From the NCBI RefSeq assembly GCF_900215725.1, contig NZ_LT962469.1, positions 659,365-723,364 on the forward strand: a stretch of 64,000 bases of DNA, in the 5' to 3' direction. Below the pieces are notes generated by a model, which searched no databases, had not been told where the DNA came from, and saw only the letters and a list, made by a program, of their open reading frames with translations. A program made the translations under genes and the position numbers. Shown here piece after piece: positions 27,128 through 35,958 of this stretch; the stretch's first letter is position 1, and each line of letters opens with the position of its first letter. Source of the DNA: Ezakiella peruensis. Its GTDB lineage: Bacteria > Bacillota > Clostridia > Tissierellales > Peptoniphilaceae.

Positions 27128-27367
27128 ATGGATTTTAAAGTTGATGAATTTTTTAAAGAGATAGACAGTGTGGCTTTTACACACCACGGTTATTATTGCA
27201 AGCACTGCGGCGAAGAGATTTATGTTAAAAACCTAGGCTCTGGCATCTGTGCTATCAGGTGCAAGGGCCAGGCAGGTTTTCATATTGTAAGGGCTGACTC
27301 AGTCTTTGAGGCTGAAGAGCTTTATGGAGATAAGAAGTTTGCAAATTGTGAGAGTTTTGGGAGGTAG
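27128..27367 (+). CDS. Small zinc-ribbon-like phage protein
   Basis: A 79-aa protein with CKHCGEE and later ...CAIRCKG, a likely four-cysteine zinc ribbon. I start at ATG 27128; an upstream TTG would add two residues. AAGGAGG precedes. Unknown role. Confidence 0.6.
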   Translation: MDFKVDEFFKEIDSVAFTHHGYYCKHCGEEIYVKNLGSGICAIRCKGQAGFHIVRADSVFEAEELYGDKKFANCESFGR

Positions 27368-27369
27368 TT

Positions 27370-27636
27370 ATGAACGCTTTTGATTACAAGGATTTAAATC
27401 TTAAATTCGTAAAGCCTGATCCTGAAAAGGACCAAGAGCTTGATCTAAATATGCCAGCTCTCTTGGATCCAGTTCAACTGGCTGAGTATCTTGGGATTGG
27501 CGAGAGGGCAGCAAGGAATATTATGAAGAGGCAAGGTTTTCCAAAAGTATTGGTTGGGACTAGGCACAAAGCAATTTTACACTTGGTAGATGATTGGCTA
27601 GCCAGTCAAATTAATCAGGATATTACAAGGGGGTAA
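27370..27636 (+). CDS. Helix-turn-helix (excisionase/MerR-like) protein
   Basis: An 88-aa protein with LLDPVQLAEYLGIGERAARNIMKRQGFP, the winged-HTH pattern of phage excisionase-type and HTH_17 proteins. Candidate Xis or early regulator; its distance from int makes either possible. Confidence 0.7.
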   Translation: MNAFDYKDLNLKFVKPDPEKDQELDLNMPALLDPVQLAEYLGIGERAARNIMKRQGFPKVLVGTRHKAILHLVDDWLASQINQDITRG

Positions 27637-27641
27637 GTGAT

Positions 27642-27878
27642 ATGACAATGACAAAGAGCATGAGAGGGGCATTAAAAAGGATTTTTATATTTGGGACCTT
27701 GGCCCTATTAACAATGGTGATTTATAGTGGGTCTTATAATTTTTGGTTAAATTATATGCTGCCGCTGACATTTATAGTTTTAACAATACTTAACTGGGCA
27801 AGCCTTGAGCTAATGGGTGAGAGGCAAGAGCAAAGGCTAGATAAGTCAGCTCTTAGCCCTATAAAAGAGGTTAAGTAA
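27642..27878 (+). CDS. Two-helix membrane protein, unknown
   Basis: A 78-aa protein with hydrophobic segments at about residues 14-30 and 38-56, basic N-terminus. Its stop shares a base with the next ATG. Confidence 0.6.
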   Translation: MTMTKSMRGALKRIFIFGTLALLTMVIYSGSYNFWLNYMLPLTFIVLTILNWASLELMGERQEQRLDKSALSPIKEVK

Positions 27879-28033
27879 TGGACGATAGGATATCAAAGGC
27901 CTTAGGATTATTGGCCAAATTAAAGAAGCATTTGACCAAGCAGGAGTACAAGACTTTTGCAGGGCAAATTAAGGCTGGAGATATTAAGGGTGCAGCCAAG
28001 GGCCTTGAAAGGGTTTTAGATATCAATGGTTAA
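27878..28033 (+). CDS. Small basic phage protein, unknown
   Basis: A 51-aa ORF (MDDRISKALGLLAKLKKHLT...) coupled to the preceding gene by TAATG and overlapping the next by eight bases. Helical and basic. Confidence 0.6.
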   Translation: MDDRISKALGLLAKLKKHLTKQEYKTFAGQIKAGDIKGAAKGLERVLDING

Positions 28034-28376
28034 GGTTCAAATAATATGTGCTGCCCTGTCGATGTTATTCTCAAAGCCTACTCACGACTTCAGCATTTGT
28101 GAGGGTTATGGAATTGATCCTGACTTTGCAAAGGCTGTGGCTGTAGTAGAGAGTGGATGGGGGCATGATAGTAGAAGGGCAAGGGTTGATAAGAACTTAT
28201 TTGGTATGTATGGGAAATCTTTTGACAGTGTAAACCAAGGCATCCATTATTGGTGCAGGCTGATTAAGACGAAATACCCAAAAGATATCAACAGTATAGC
28301 GAGGAAATATTGCCAACCGAATAGTGAGGAATGGGCGGCAAAGGTTAGGAGGATAATGTGGAAGCTAAAGAATTGA
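28026..28376 (+). CDS. Lysozyme/glucosaminidase-like small protein
   Basis: A 116-aa protein with AVAVVESGWGHDSRRARVDKN, resembling the catalytic-Glu helix of lysozyme-like and glucosaminidase folds, then NLFGMYGK as in those enzymes. An N-terminal hydrophobic stretch could be a short signal or none. It sits in the early region, away from lysis genes, so its target is uncertain. Confidence 0.6.
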   Translation: MVKVQIICAALSMLFSKPTHDFSICEGYGIDPDFAKAVAVVESGWGHDSRRARVDKNLFGMYGKSFDSVNQGIHYWCRLIKTKYPKDINSIARKYCQPNSEEWAAKVRRIMWKLKN

Positions 28377-28531
28377 CAGCAGAAGAAAAACAAAGAAACT
28401 TGTACAAAACTATTGTGAGATTAGCAAAAAAAGGAAGAACAAAGACTGTAAACGGCACAAAATATAAAGAGATTAAATGCTGGTTGCCTATTGAAGTAAT
28501 CCCAGAAATTGAGGGATGGGCGGAAAAGTAA
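28358..28531 (+). CDS. Small phage protein, unknown
   Basis: A 57-aa ORF starting at GTG 28358 behind AGGAGGATAAT, overlapping the previous gene by 19 bases. Basic, with a KCWLPIEVIPE segment. No family recognised. Confidence 0.55.
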   Translation: MEAKELTAEEKQRNLYKTIVRLAKKGRTKTVNGTKYKEIKCWLPIEVIPEIEGWAEK

Positions 28532-28541
28532 GGAGGATAAT

Positions 28542-28727
28542 ATGAAAGCTGAAAAGCAAAAAATATACATTCTTTATGACTGGATTGATGATGAGGTGAT
28601 AATGGTTAGTTTTGATAAAAACTCAATTTTTGCAAAAGTCGGTCAAGATGCTATGACTGGAGTCGATATTAACGATTATTGTTTAAAGAGTGCATTTATA
28701 TCAGATTTAAATGATGAATGCTTATAG
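28542..28727 (+). CDS. Small acidic phage protein, unknown
   Basis: A 61-aa ORF from ATG 28542 after AAGGAGGATAAT. Acidic, beta-rich N-terminus (IYILYDWIDDEVIMVSF). Unknown. Confidence 0.55.
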   Translation: MKAEKQKIYILYDWIDDEVIMVSFDKNSIFAKVGQDAMTGVDINDYCLKSAFISDLNDECL

Positions 28728-28753
28728 AGTTGAGTAAAACGGAGTAGAGTTGA

Positions 28754-28921
28754 GTGAGTAAACAAAGGGATATTTACACGGAGATTGCTTTGAGGCAATT
28801 GAAGTTTCAAAGGCAGATTGACGAAGAGAGGCGGACTGGGAGACGATTTTACACGAAAGACGGTGAAATGCTTTTTAACAGTCCAAGCAAGGAAAAATTA
28901 AAAGTGAAGAAAAAGAGATAG
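28754..28921 (+). CDS. Small basic phage protein, unknown
   Basis: A 55-aa ORF from GTG 28754 (MSKQRDIYTEIALRQLKF...), very basic. Ribosome site weak. Supported mainly by filling the operon gap and ending eight bases before the Gam gene. Confidence 0.45.
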   Translation: MSKQRDIYTEIALRQLKFQRQIDEERRTGRRFYTKDGEMLFNSPSKEKLKVKKKR

Positions 28922-28929
28922 GAGGAATT

Positions 28930-29529
28930 ATGGAAGACAGAGTTGAATTAATTGAATTGACAGATGACATGGACCTAGAATTTTTAGGCCTTGACTGCGA
29001 CGGCGATTGCGAAGACTGCGATTGCCAAGAAGAAAAAGAAGAGCAGCAAGCTTTTATTATTGATGATGATAAAAAGGCAAGCTGGGCTTTAAAAAAATAT
29101 AAGCTGCTTGAGATTGAAGAGGAGCGAAAGAAGAATTTGGTCAAGGATGAAATTGACAGATTAAAATTCTGGCTGGATCAAGAACAAGAAAAAATTGAAA
29201 AAAGAAAGGCTTTTCTTTCCCAAAGTTTAAGCGGATATCTTTACCAATTGAGAAAAGATAATCCTAAAGCAAAAATTGATACACCATTTGGTGCGGTCAC
29301 CACACGCAAACAACAAGCCAAATGGACATACGATGATGAGACGGTTATTAAGTTTTTGCACCAAGCAGAAATGAACGAATTTATAAGAGTTAAAGAGGAA
29401 GTTGAAAAGACTCCACTTAAAAAGGCCCTCAAGGTAGTAGATGGTAAGGCATATACAGAGGCTGGCGAAGAGGTCGAGGGCATAACAGTCACAGACCAAG
29501 GCGAAGCTTTGAGTATAAAGACGATATAG
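28930..29529 (+). CDS. Gam-like host-nuclease inhibitor family protein
   Basis: A 199-aa protein with a long coiled coil (about residues 55-105) and the TPFGAVTTRKQQAKWTYDDE segment typical of Firmicute phage Gam-family proteins, which cap DNA ends and block host exonucleases. The N-terminus has an odd acidic, Cys-rich patch (LDCDGDCEDCDCQEE). First gene of the recombination block. Confidence 0.8.
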   Translation: MEDRVELIELTDDMDLEFLGLDCDGDCEDCDCQEEKEEQQAFIIDDDKKASWALKKYKLLEIEEERKKNLVKDEIDRLKFWLDQEQEKIEKRKAFLSQSLSGYLYQLRKDNPKAKIDTPFGAVTTRKQQAKWTYDDETVIKFLHQAEMNEFIRVKEEVEKTPLKKALKVVDGKAYTEAGEEVEGITVTDQGEALSIKTI

Positions 29530-29540
29530 GAGATGGCGAG

Positions 29541-30209
29541 ATGTTAACATATAAAGAACTACAAGAGATTTTAGAAAAATATGATCTATATATACAAAGG
29601 CTTGATTATGATTATGCGATTTGTGATAAAGACAAGAATATAATTGCCACTGTGAGCAGAAAGGATAAATCCAAATTTAAGGTTTCTTTTTCGTTTAGCA
29701 ATTATGCAAAAGAATGGAGCATGGATGATACCGAGGAGATTGCATGGGCTATTAGCCAATTTGCCTGCTCACCTATAGACGAAAGAGATATCCAGCAAAA
29801 TTACTATATAAGGAATTTTAAGACTGGAAATTATTTGAAGCGGATACCTACTCCTAGGGGTGGACATACTTTCATCAAATACACTAGCGAAAGAGATATA
29901 TTTACCGAAGAAGAAGCGGAGAAAATAGAAGAAGAATTTTCGGCTAAACTTGAAAAGATTAAAGTTCAAGATGATATTGGCCTTATAACAAAGTGGAGAA
30001 AGCTATATATGGTTACTGCTGACACTTATGATGGCGACTATGATGACCATGGAGCAGAGATTTGTTTCTTTGGAGTTTATGGAACAGAAAAAATGGCCAG
30101 GGAGCGAGTAGAGTTTTTAAAAGGTATTGGCCACCGTTATGCCAAGTACAGAGAAGTTAGGCTTAATGCCAATGAATATGAATATTTAGGTGGATATATA
30201 GACGATTAA
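29541..30209 (+). CDS. Phage protein, unknown, in recombination block
   Basis: A 222-aa acidic protein. No motif recognised. It lies 11 bp after the Gam gene and 19 bp before the PGAEKI-type protein, so a role in DNA metabolism is only suggested by position. Confidence 0.7.
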   Translation: MLTYKELQEILEKYDLYIQRLDYDYAICDKDKNIIATVSRKDKSKFKVSFSFSNYAKEWSMDDTEEIAWAISQFACSPIDERDIQQNYYIRNFKTGNYLKRIPTPRGGHTFIKYTSERDIFTEEEAEKIEEEFSAKLEKIKVQDDIGLITKWRKLYMVTADTYDGDYDDHGAEICFFGVYGTEKMARERVEFLKGIGHRYAKYREVRLNANEYEYLGGYIDD

Positions 30210-30228
30210 TTAAATTAAGGAGGATATT

Positions 30229-30987
30229 ATGGATAATAACATTATGATAGTTGAAGGTTTTGACGCTAATGCACTTAGCGGTCAATTACAACAAATTACG
30301 AAGTTTCAACAAGCTGTGCAAAATCAGTTTCAACAAAATATGGACTATGGAGTTATACCAGGGACTAGCAAGCCAACACTTTTAAAGCCAGGGGCAGAAA
30401 AAATTGTTATGCTTCTTGGTTTAAAGAGTCATTTTGAAATCGTAGAAAGCACTAGGGATTTTGAAAACGGCTTTTTCCAATACCAAATCAAGTGTAAATT
30501 GATAAAAAACATTGATGGCCAAGATGAGGTCATAACAGAGGGCCTTGGTTCGTGCAACACAATGGAACGTAAGTATCAAAAATCAAGTCCTTATGATTTA
30601 GATAACACTGTTTTAAAGATGGCAAAGAAGAGGGCCCTGGTGGATGCTGCTTTAATGGTTGGGTCTTTATCAAATGTCTTTACTCAAGATATTGAAGACA
30701 TGGACCTACAAGGCAACACTTATTCAAATGCACAAAGGTATTATACGGATAATGACGGGACAATTTCTCAAGCACAGGCAAAGAGAATGTTTGCCATTGC
30801 CAAGGGTGATAGTAACCTTGTTAAGGCTGTTATGGAAAGATATGGATATAAGGGTTCATCATCTGATGTTAAAAAGACTGACTACAATAAGATTTGTGAT
30901 GAAATTGAAGCAGGGGTCAAGGCTATTGAAGATGATTTAAAGAACTTGAACCAATCTATGGCTGACGAAGAAAAGACGGAGATCTAA
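30229..30987 (+). CDS. Phage recombination-associated protein (NYGVIPGT/PGAEKI family)
   Basis: A 252-aa protein with MDYGVIPGTSKPTLLKPGAEKI and KMAKKRALVDAALMVGSLS, signatures of a phage family found beside recombination genes and thought to include single-strand annealing or Rad52-like proteins. Adjacent to Gam, so a homologous-recombination role is likely but not shown. Confidence 0.7.
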   Translation: MDNNIMIVEGFDANALSGQLQQITKFQQAVQNQFQQNMDYGVIPGTSKPTLLKPGAEKIVMLLGLKSHFEIVESTRDFENGFFQYQIKCKLIKNIDGQDEVITEGLGSCNTMERKYQKSSPYDLDNTVLKMAKKRALVDAALMVGSLSNVFTQDIEDMDLQGNTYSNAQRYYTDNDGTISQAQAKRMFAIAKGDSNLVKAVMERYGYKGSSSDVKKTDYNKICDEIEAGVKAIEDDLKNLNQSMADEEKTEI

Positions 30988-31005
30988 TCGGTCTTTTAAA
31001 TATAT

Positions 31006-31033
31006 GCAAGGTGCGTTTTTAAGCGTGCCTTGC
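31006..31033 (+). promoter_or_regulatory. Strong hairpin before the DnaD-like gene
   Basis: GCAAGGTGCG pairs with GCGTGCCTTGC around a short T-rich loop (about ten pairs, two G-U). No T tract follows, so it is more likely an RNA-stability or attenuation element than a terminator. Confidence 0.45.
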
Positions 31034-31052
31034 TCTCCAAGAGGAGATTGTT

Positions 31053-31907
31053 ATGGAAAAGAATATACAGGGTTATTTTTCTCACGATAGCAATGCTAGG
31101 AATGATACCAAGATTTTAAATCTTAGGGCCAAGCTTGGTGCTGAGGGATATGGAATATATTTCATGCTGCTAGAAAGATTAAGAGAGGACTCTGACTACA
31201 TGAGTGTCACTGATTATAATGCTATAGCCTTTGACCTTCGTGTAGATGCAGGGAAAGTAAAATCTGTCGTTGAAGATTTTGGGTTATTTGCTTTCACCGA
31301 AGATGGTGCGTGCTTCTACTCCGAAAGCTTCCGCAGAAGAATGTCTCTTAAAGATAATAAGGCAAATGAAATTTCAGAAAAAAGAAGAAAAGCCGCCAAC
31401 AAAAGATGGCAAGGCGAAAAAGAAAAACAAGAAAATATTGAAAATCAAGGTCAAGAATGCAAAAGCAATGCAAGTGCAATGCAAATGCATGCAAAAAACA
31501 TGCAAAACGATGCTAAGAAAAGAAAAGAAAAGAAAAGTAAAGAAAATAAAAGTAAAACATACACACACAGAGATATTATTATGCAAAAAATTAATGAATA
31601 CACACAGAGCAAAGAACTTATTGATTGTTTGTGTATGTTTGTAGATTTAAGATTTAAGAGAAACAAGCCTTTTGATGAGGCTAGCTTTGAGCTATTCTTA
31701 AAACAGCTTGACACTATGAGTAAGGGCAAGGATGAGGATAAAATCATTATGCTTAGAAATGCATTGATGAATGGGTGGGAGAATATTTATCCACTAAAGG
31801 CAAGTGATAAGGCCAAGATGGGTAGCTTTGATTACTCAGACAAAAGGCAGACTGACGGCATGAGCGATGAAGAGCTTGACGAGCTTTTAAGGTACAAGGG
31901 AGATTGA
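31053..31907 (+). CDS. DnaD-like replication protein (Lin1244/DUF4373 N-terminal domain)
   Basis: A 284-aa protein. Residues about 5-95 (GYFSHDSNARNDTKILNLRA..., EGYGIYFMLLERL) match the winged-helix Lin1244-type domain; a basic linker rich in Lys follows, then a DnaD-like C-terminal region. It should open the phage origin and recruit host helicase. No DnaC/DnaI-like loader follows it here. The linker contains repeated ATGCAAA-type codons (about 31480-31510). Confidence 0.82.
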   Translation: MEKNIQGYFSHDSNARNDTKILNLRAKLGAEGYGIYFMLLERLREDSDYMSVTDYNAIAFDLRVDAGKVKSVVEDFGLFAFTEDGACFYSESFRRRMSLKDNKANEISEKRRKAANKRWQGEKEKQENIENQGQECKSNASAMQMHAKNMQNDAKKRKEKKSKENKSKTYTHRDIIMQKINEYTQSKELIDCLCMFVDLRFKRNKPFDEASFELFLKQLDTMSKGKDEDKIIMLRNALMNGWENIYPLKASDKAKMGSFDYSDKRQTDGMSDEELDELLRYKGD

Positions 31908-31909
31908 GT

Positions 31910-32254
31910 ATGAGATACAGCAAATACAATGCCAAGAAGGTTGAGATCGATGGCATCCCTTTTGATAGCATGAAAGAGGCTGCTAGATACAAAGAGCTAA
32001 AGCTATTAGAGAGGGCTAAAGAAATTACGGACCTTGAGCTGCAGCCTAAGTTTGTACTACTTGATAGCTTTTACTATGATGGCAAGAAAGAGCGTGAGAT
32101 CTCTTATGTTGCTGACTTTAAGTATTTTGATAAGGCTAAAAGCAAGATCATTGTTGAAGATGTCAAAGGTTTTAAGACTGATGTCTATAAGATCAAGCGT
32201 AAGCTTTTTTTAAGCATGTATTGCGGAGACGGTATTTTATTTATTGAGTCATGA
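31910..32254 (+). CDS. DUF1064 (VRR/PDDEXK-like) nuclease
   Basis: A 114-aa protein with YNAKKVEIDGIPFDSMKEAARYKEL and SYVADFKYFD...IVEDVKGFKT, the Asp and E-x-K catalytic pattern of phage PD-(D/E)XK nucleases often described as Holliday-junction resolvase-like. I prefer ATG 31910 after AAGGGAG; a TTG at 31904 would overlap the previous stop. Confidence 0.82.
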   Translation: MRYSKYNAKKVEIDGIPFDSMKEAARYKELKLLERAKEITDLELQPKFVLLDSFYYDGKKEREISYVADFKYFDKAKSKIIVEDVKGFKTDVYKIKRKLFLSMYCGDGILFIES

Positions 32255-32263
32255 GGGGGTTCT

Positions 32264-32680
32264 ATGGATATTAAGCGTGAGCTGGATTCTATGAGGTACT
32301 TAGAGTTTGCCATTAGGTCAAAGAATCGCCAGCTTGAAGAGTTAAAAGAATTAAAGACGAGCATTAGATCTCCCGTTATTACTGGTATGCCTAAGTGCCA
32401 GTCCTTTGAGTCTAGAGACAAGCTTGAAGAGCTCTTGGATAAGATTTGCAGGTTAGAGAGGGAAAAGGCAGACGAGATTGAGGAGCTTGTAGACAAAAAA
32501 GCCTACTGGTCTGAGCAGTTTAGGGGATTAGATACTGAGGAGTCCACGGTTATGGAAATGAGGTATTTTGAGAGCATGAAGTGGTTCGAGATTGCGGACG
32601 AATTGAATTATGGAAATACGGCAATACATAATATTCACCGTAGAGCCCTTGCGAACCTAAAAAAATTAATAAATTCTTAA
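32264..32680 (+). CDS. Sigma-70 region 4-like late-gene activator (DUF1492/ArpU-RinA type)
   Basis: A 138-aa protein with an N-terminal coiled coil and a C-terminal HTH (EESTVMEMRYFESMKWFEIADELNYGNTAIHNIHRRAL) like sigma region 4. Such proteins switch on late packaging and structural genes; a phased repeat array and promoter follow directly. Confidence 0.82.
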   Translation: MDIKRELDSMRYLEFAIRSKNRQLEELKELKTSIRSPVITGMPKCQSFESRDKLEELLDKICRLEREKADEIEELVDKKAYWSEQFRGLDTEESTVMEMRYFESMKWFEIADELNYGNTAIHNIHRRALANLKKLINS

Positions 32681-32686
32681 AAGTGC

Positions 32687-32739
32687 GTACTAAAATGTAC
32701 TAAAGTGTATAGAAGTGCACTATCTTTTTGTGGTATTAT
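32687..32739 (+). promoter_or_regulatory. Late promoter with 10-bp phased activator repeats
   Basis: Four consecutive decamers, GTACTAAAAT, GTACTAAAGT, GTATAGAAGT, GCACTATCTT (32687-32726), run up to an extended -10, TGGTATTAT (TATTAT 32734-32739). There is no good -35, as expected for an activator-dependent promoter. Exact 10-bp spacing puts the sites on one face of the helix. Confidence 0.6.
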
Positions 32740-32828
32740 TAGAGTGGAGAAAGTGAACGAGATGAAATCCATAATTTTCAGAATTTTCATATATCCTCCT
32801 AAATTCATTTTAATTTTACGACTGAAAG

Positions 32829-32857
32829 AAGCACTTACCGTGGTGGGGTGCTTTTTT
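32829..32857 (+). terminator. Leader terminator before terS
   Basis: AAGCAC, 13-base loop, GTGCTT, then T6. It lies between the late promoter and terS, so late transcription must read through it. Confidence 0.6.
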
Positions 32858-32885
32858 CATTGCCAAGAGAAAGGTGGTGGTGTAT

Positions 32886-33308
32886 TTGTCAAAGAAATTA
32901 ACAATTAAACAAAAAAAGTTTGCTGATGAGTACATCATCAGTGGAAATGCAAGCGAAGCTGCAATTAAAGCTGGTTACAAAGAAAGTAGTGCTAGAAGCA
33001 TTGGAAATGAAAACCTGACAAAACCTGACATTAAATCCTATATAGACGAGAGGATGAAAGAGCTTGACGATAAGAAAATTGCAGAGCAAAAAGAGGTCTT
33101 GGCTTTTTATACTTCTGTAATGCGTGGAGAGGTAAGAGAGCCTATGGCTATTTCAAATGGCATGGGCGAAGACATAAAGATGGTTATTCCGAGCGCTGCA
33201 ACTAGGAAGAGTGCAGCAGATAGCTTGGCAAAAGCACACGGCATGTTTATACAAAAGCTTGAGATTGAGGCTGAGACTGTTGTCATTAAGGATGATATTG
33301 ATGAGTGA
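32886..33308 (+). CDS. terS: Terminase small subunit
   Basis: A 140-aa protein beginning LSKKLTIKQKKFADEYIISGNASEAAIKAGYKE, the N-terminal HTH of Firmicute TerS proteins that recognise the pac/cos site. I start at TTG 32886, five bases after AAGGTGGTGG; upstream in-frame GTGs would include the ribosome site. Overlaps terL by eight bases. Confidence 0.9.
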   Translation: MSKKLTIKQKKFADEYIISGNASEAAIKAGYKESSARSIGNENLTKPDIKSYIDERMKELDDKKIAEQKEVLAFYTSVMRGEVREPMAISNGMGEDIKMVIPSAATRKSAADSLAKAHGMFIQKLEIEAETVVIKDDIDE

Positions 33309-34560
33309 GATTAATGTTAGCCTAAAAGAATTGATCGCGCCTAAGTTTAGAGAGGTCCACAGGGCCATTAAAAAGGGTGATCACACTTATTATGTACTAA
33401 AAGGCGGCAGGGGAAGTGGCAAGTCTACTACTGTTGCCATTGAGCTAATCCTAGAGCTTATCAAGTATCCTATAACGATTTTGTGTGTAAGGAAGGTCGG
33501 CAACACCTTGGCTGAGAGCTGCTATGAGCAGTTAAAAGAAGCTGTTTCGATGATGAAGCTGGACAGGTATTTTAGATTTAATCAAAGTCCTTTGAGAATT
33601 ACTTACAAGCCTAGAGGCAACACCATTATATTCAGGGGCGCTGACGATCCATCCAAGATTAAGTCAATCAAGATGAGCAAGTTTCCAATCACAACTTTGT
33701 GGATTGAGGAGCTGGCAGAGTTTAAGACCGAGGAAGAAGTCTCATCAATTGAGCAGTCAATTTTAAGGGCGGAGCTTGCAGAGGGTTTGGAGTACAAGAT
33801 TATTTATTCATACAATCCACCGAAAAGAAGACAGTCTTGGGTCAATAAGAGATTTGAGACTGTCTTTCAGCCAGACAATCTCTATTTGCACAAGTCGACT
33901 TACTTGGACAATCCTTATATATCAAAAGCTTTTATTGCTGAGGCTGACCATGTAAAAGAGATGAAACCCTTAAAATACAAGCATGAGTATTTGGGAGAGC
34001 CTATTGGCTCTGGTGTAGTGCCTTTTGATAATTTAGTCTTTAGGGAACTGACGGATGCCGAGGTTAAAAACTTTGACAATATCCGTATGGGCCTTGACTG
34101 GGGTTATGCTACAGATCCTCTTGCATGTGTGAGGTTACACTATGACAAGACCAGGCGGAGGATTTATATTTTTGATGAGCTGTACAGGGTTAAAATGAGT
34201 AACCGTGAAGCAGCAGAAGAGATAAAAAAAAGAGCTTGGACAGATGTTAGGATTATTTGTGACAGTGCCGAGCCTAAGTCCATTGAAGAGATGAGAGGCT
34301 ATGGCCTGAAATGCGACGGAGCAAAAAAGGGCCAGGGTTCTGTGGAGTACGGAGAGAAATGGCTTGATGATTTAGATGCTATTGTCATTGATCCCAAGAG
34401 ATGTCCTAATGCTACCAGGGAGTTTGAGAATATCGATTACGACACGGATAAGGACGGCAATGCACTTAATAGGCTGGTGGACAAGGATAATCACATAATA
34501 GATGCAGTACGCTATAGCCTAACTCTTGATATGAGGCAGAGCAAATTTTCTTTTGATTAA
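33301..34560 (+). CDS. terL: Terminase large subunit (PBSX/Terminase_3 family)
   Basis: DNA-packaging motor, 419 aa. ATPase domain with LKGGRGSGKSTT (Walker A) and TTLWIEELAEF (Walker B region); C-terminal nuclease domain with GLDWGYATDP and IICDSAEPKS. Start ATG 33301 overlaps terS. Confidence 0.95.
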   Translation: MSEINVSLKELIAPKFREVHRAIKKGDHTYYVLKGGRGSGKSTTVAIELILELIKYPITILCVRKVGNTLAESCYEQLKEAVSMMKLDRYFRFNQSPLRITYKPRGNTIIFRGADDPSKIKSIKMSKFPITTLWIEELAEFKTEEEVSSIEQSILRAELAEGLEYKIIYSYNPPKRRQSWVNKRFETVFQPDNLYLHKSTYLDNPYISKAFIAEADHVKEMKPLKYKHEYLGEPIGSGVVPFDNLVFRELTDAEVKNFDNIRMGLDWGYATDPLACVRLHYDKTRRRIYIFDELYRVKMSNREAAEEIKKRAWTDVRIICDSAEPKSIEEMRGYGLKCDGAKKGQGSVEYGEKWLDDLDAIVIDPKRCPNATREFENIDYDTDKDGNALNRLVDKDNHIIDAVRYSLTLDMRQSKFSFD

Positions 34561-34569
34561 GGAGTAAAG

Positions 34570-35958
34570 ATGGATATAACAAAATTAAACAAGGATGAAT
34601 TAATCAAATATATTGAGGCGAAAATTTCAGACTTCCAGCTAACAAGAGAGGCTATGGAGGAGTCAATAAAGTATTATAATTACGAGCAGGATATACTCCT
34701 TAAAAAGAGGTGTACAATCGGTAAGGATGGATCAATAAAGACTATTGAAAACCTGCCCAACGCTCGTATTATTGATAACCAATACAAAAAGGCGGTAGAC
34801 CAAAAGGTCAATTACTTATTTAGCCAGCTGCCCTCTGTTAAGTGTGAAGATGAAAGCTATCAGGAGTTGGTCCAAGAGCTGTACAACAACAAATTCTTGA
34901 GGACACTTAATAAGATTGCTCTTGAGAGTTACCTATGTGGAATTTCTTGGATGTATGTGGCCAACGAATCTGGCAAGCTTTCTATGATGAAGATGGACTC
35001 GACGGAGATTATCCCAATTTGGTCAGACAGAAACCACGAGAGTATTGAGGCTATTATTAGAGTTTATCAGACGGAAGACTTTAAAGACGGAGCCATCAAG
35101 ATGGTTGATAAGGTGGCCTTGTACACGAAAGATGATGTTAAAATATTTCTAAGAGATAAAGACTATACAGAGATTAAAGAAGAGGGTTACCTTGAAAAAG
35201 ATGGGTTAAGATACAGCTTTGGCAAGGTGCCTTTTGTTTATTTTAAGAGCAATTCAAGTGAGATGCCTTTGCTTAAGAGGGTTAAGAGCTTGCAAGATGC
35301 TATTAATGCAATATTATCTAATTACTACGACAACATGCTCGAAGACCCAAGGAACTCGATTATAATTTTAAAGAATTATGATGGGGAAGACTTGGGTGAA
35401 TTTAGACAAAAGCTTGCCCAGTACGGGGCGGTTAAAGTGTCTACTGGTGTTGACGGGGCTGACGGAGATGTTGAGACTTTAGAGGTCCAAGTCAACAGTG
35501 AAAATTATAGGCTGATACTTGATTTGCTTAAAGAAAAGTTAATTGAAAATGCTATGGCTTTTGATATGAAGCAGGACAAGACGGGCAATGCTCCAAATGA
35601 GCTAAACATTAAGAGCGCCTATTCAGATATGGAATTGGACGCAAATCAAACGGCCCTTGAATTTACTGCAAGCCTTGAACATCTTGAGGGTTTCTTGAAA
35701 CAAATAAAAGGGATCGATAAGGACGATTTATTGACCACTACAGAGTTTAGAAGAAACCTCATGATAAATGACGAGGCAACTGTTAATATGATTGCTCAAA
35801 GTGAGGGCTTATTATCCAGGAAGACTTTACTATCAAGGCATCCATTTGTGGATAATGTTGACGAAGAGCTGAGAGCCTTGGAAGAGGAAGACGAGGAAGA
35901 GATGGGCGACTATCTTATAGACGGCGGCGAAGATGAAGAAGCAGGACTACTTCAATAA
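34570..35958 (+). CDS. Portal protein (SPP1 gp6 family)
   Basis: A 462-aa head vertex protein with NARIIDNQYKKAVDQKVNYLF, ESYLCGISWMYV and a very acidic C-terminus (EEEDEEEMGDY), as in SPP1-type portals. Overlaps the MuF gene by 26 bases. Confidence 0.93.
   Translation: MDITKLNKDELIKYIEAKISDFQLTREAMEESIKYYNYEQDILLKKRCTIGKDGSIKTIENLPNARIIDNQYKKAVDQKVNYLFSQLPSVKCEDESYQELVQELYNNKFLRTLNKIALESYLCGISWMYVANESGKLSMMKMDSTEIIPIWSDRNHESIEAIIRVYQTEDFKDGAIKMVDKVALYTKDDVKIFLRDKDYTEIKEEGYLEKDGLRYSFGKVPFVYFKSNSSEMPLLKRVKSLQDAINAILSNYYDNMLEDPRNSIIILKNYDGEDLGEFRQKLAQYGAVKVSTGVDGADGDVETLEVQVNSENYRLILDLLKEKLIENAMAFDMKQDKTGNAPNELNIKSAYSDMELDANQTALEFTASLEHLEGFLKQIKGIDKDDLLTTTEFRRNLMINDEATVNMIAQSEGLLSRKTLLSRHPFVDNVDEELRALEEEDEEEMGDYLIDGGEDEEAGLLQ

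Noticed and set aside
29227-29550. Minus-strand ORFs opposite the Gam gene
   Set aside because: Shadows of a gene with clear family features on the plus strand.
32705-32908. 67-codon ORF before terS
   Set aside because: It covers the late promoter, the leader terminator and the terS ribosome site, with no start signal; it is regulatory DNA.
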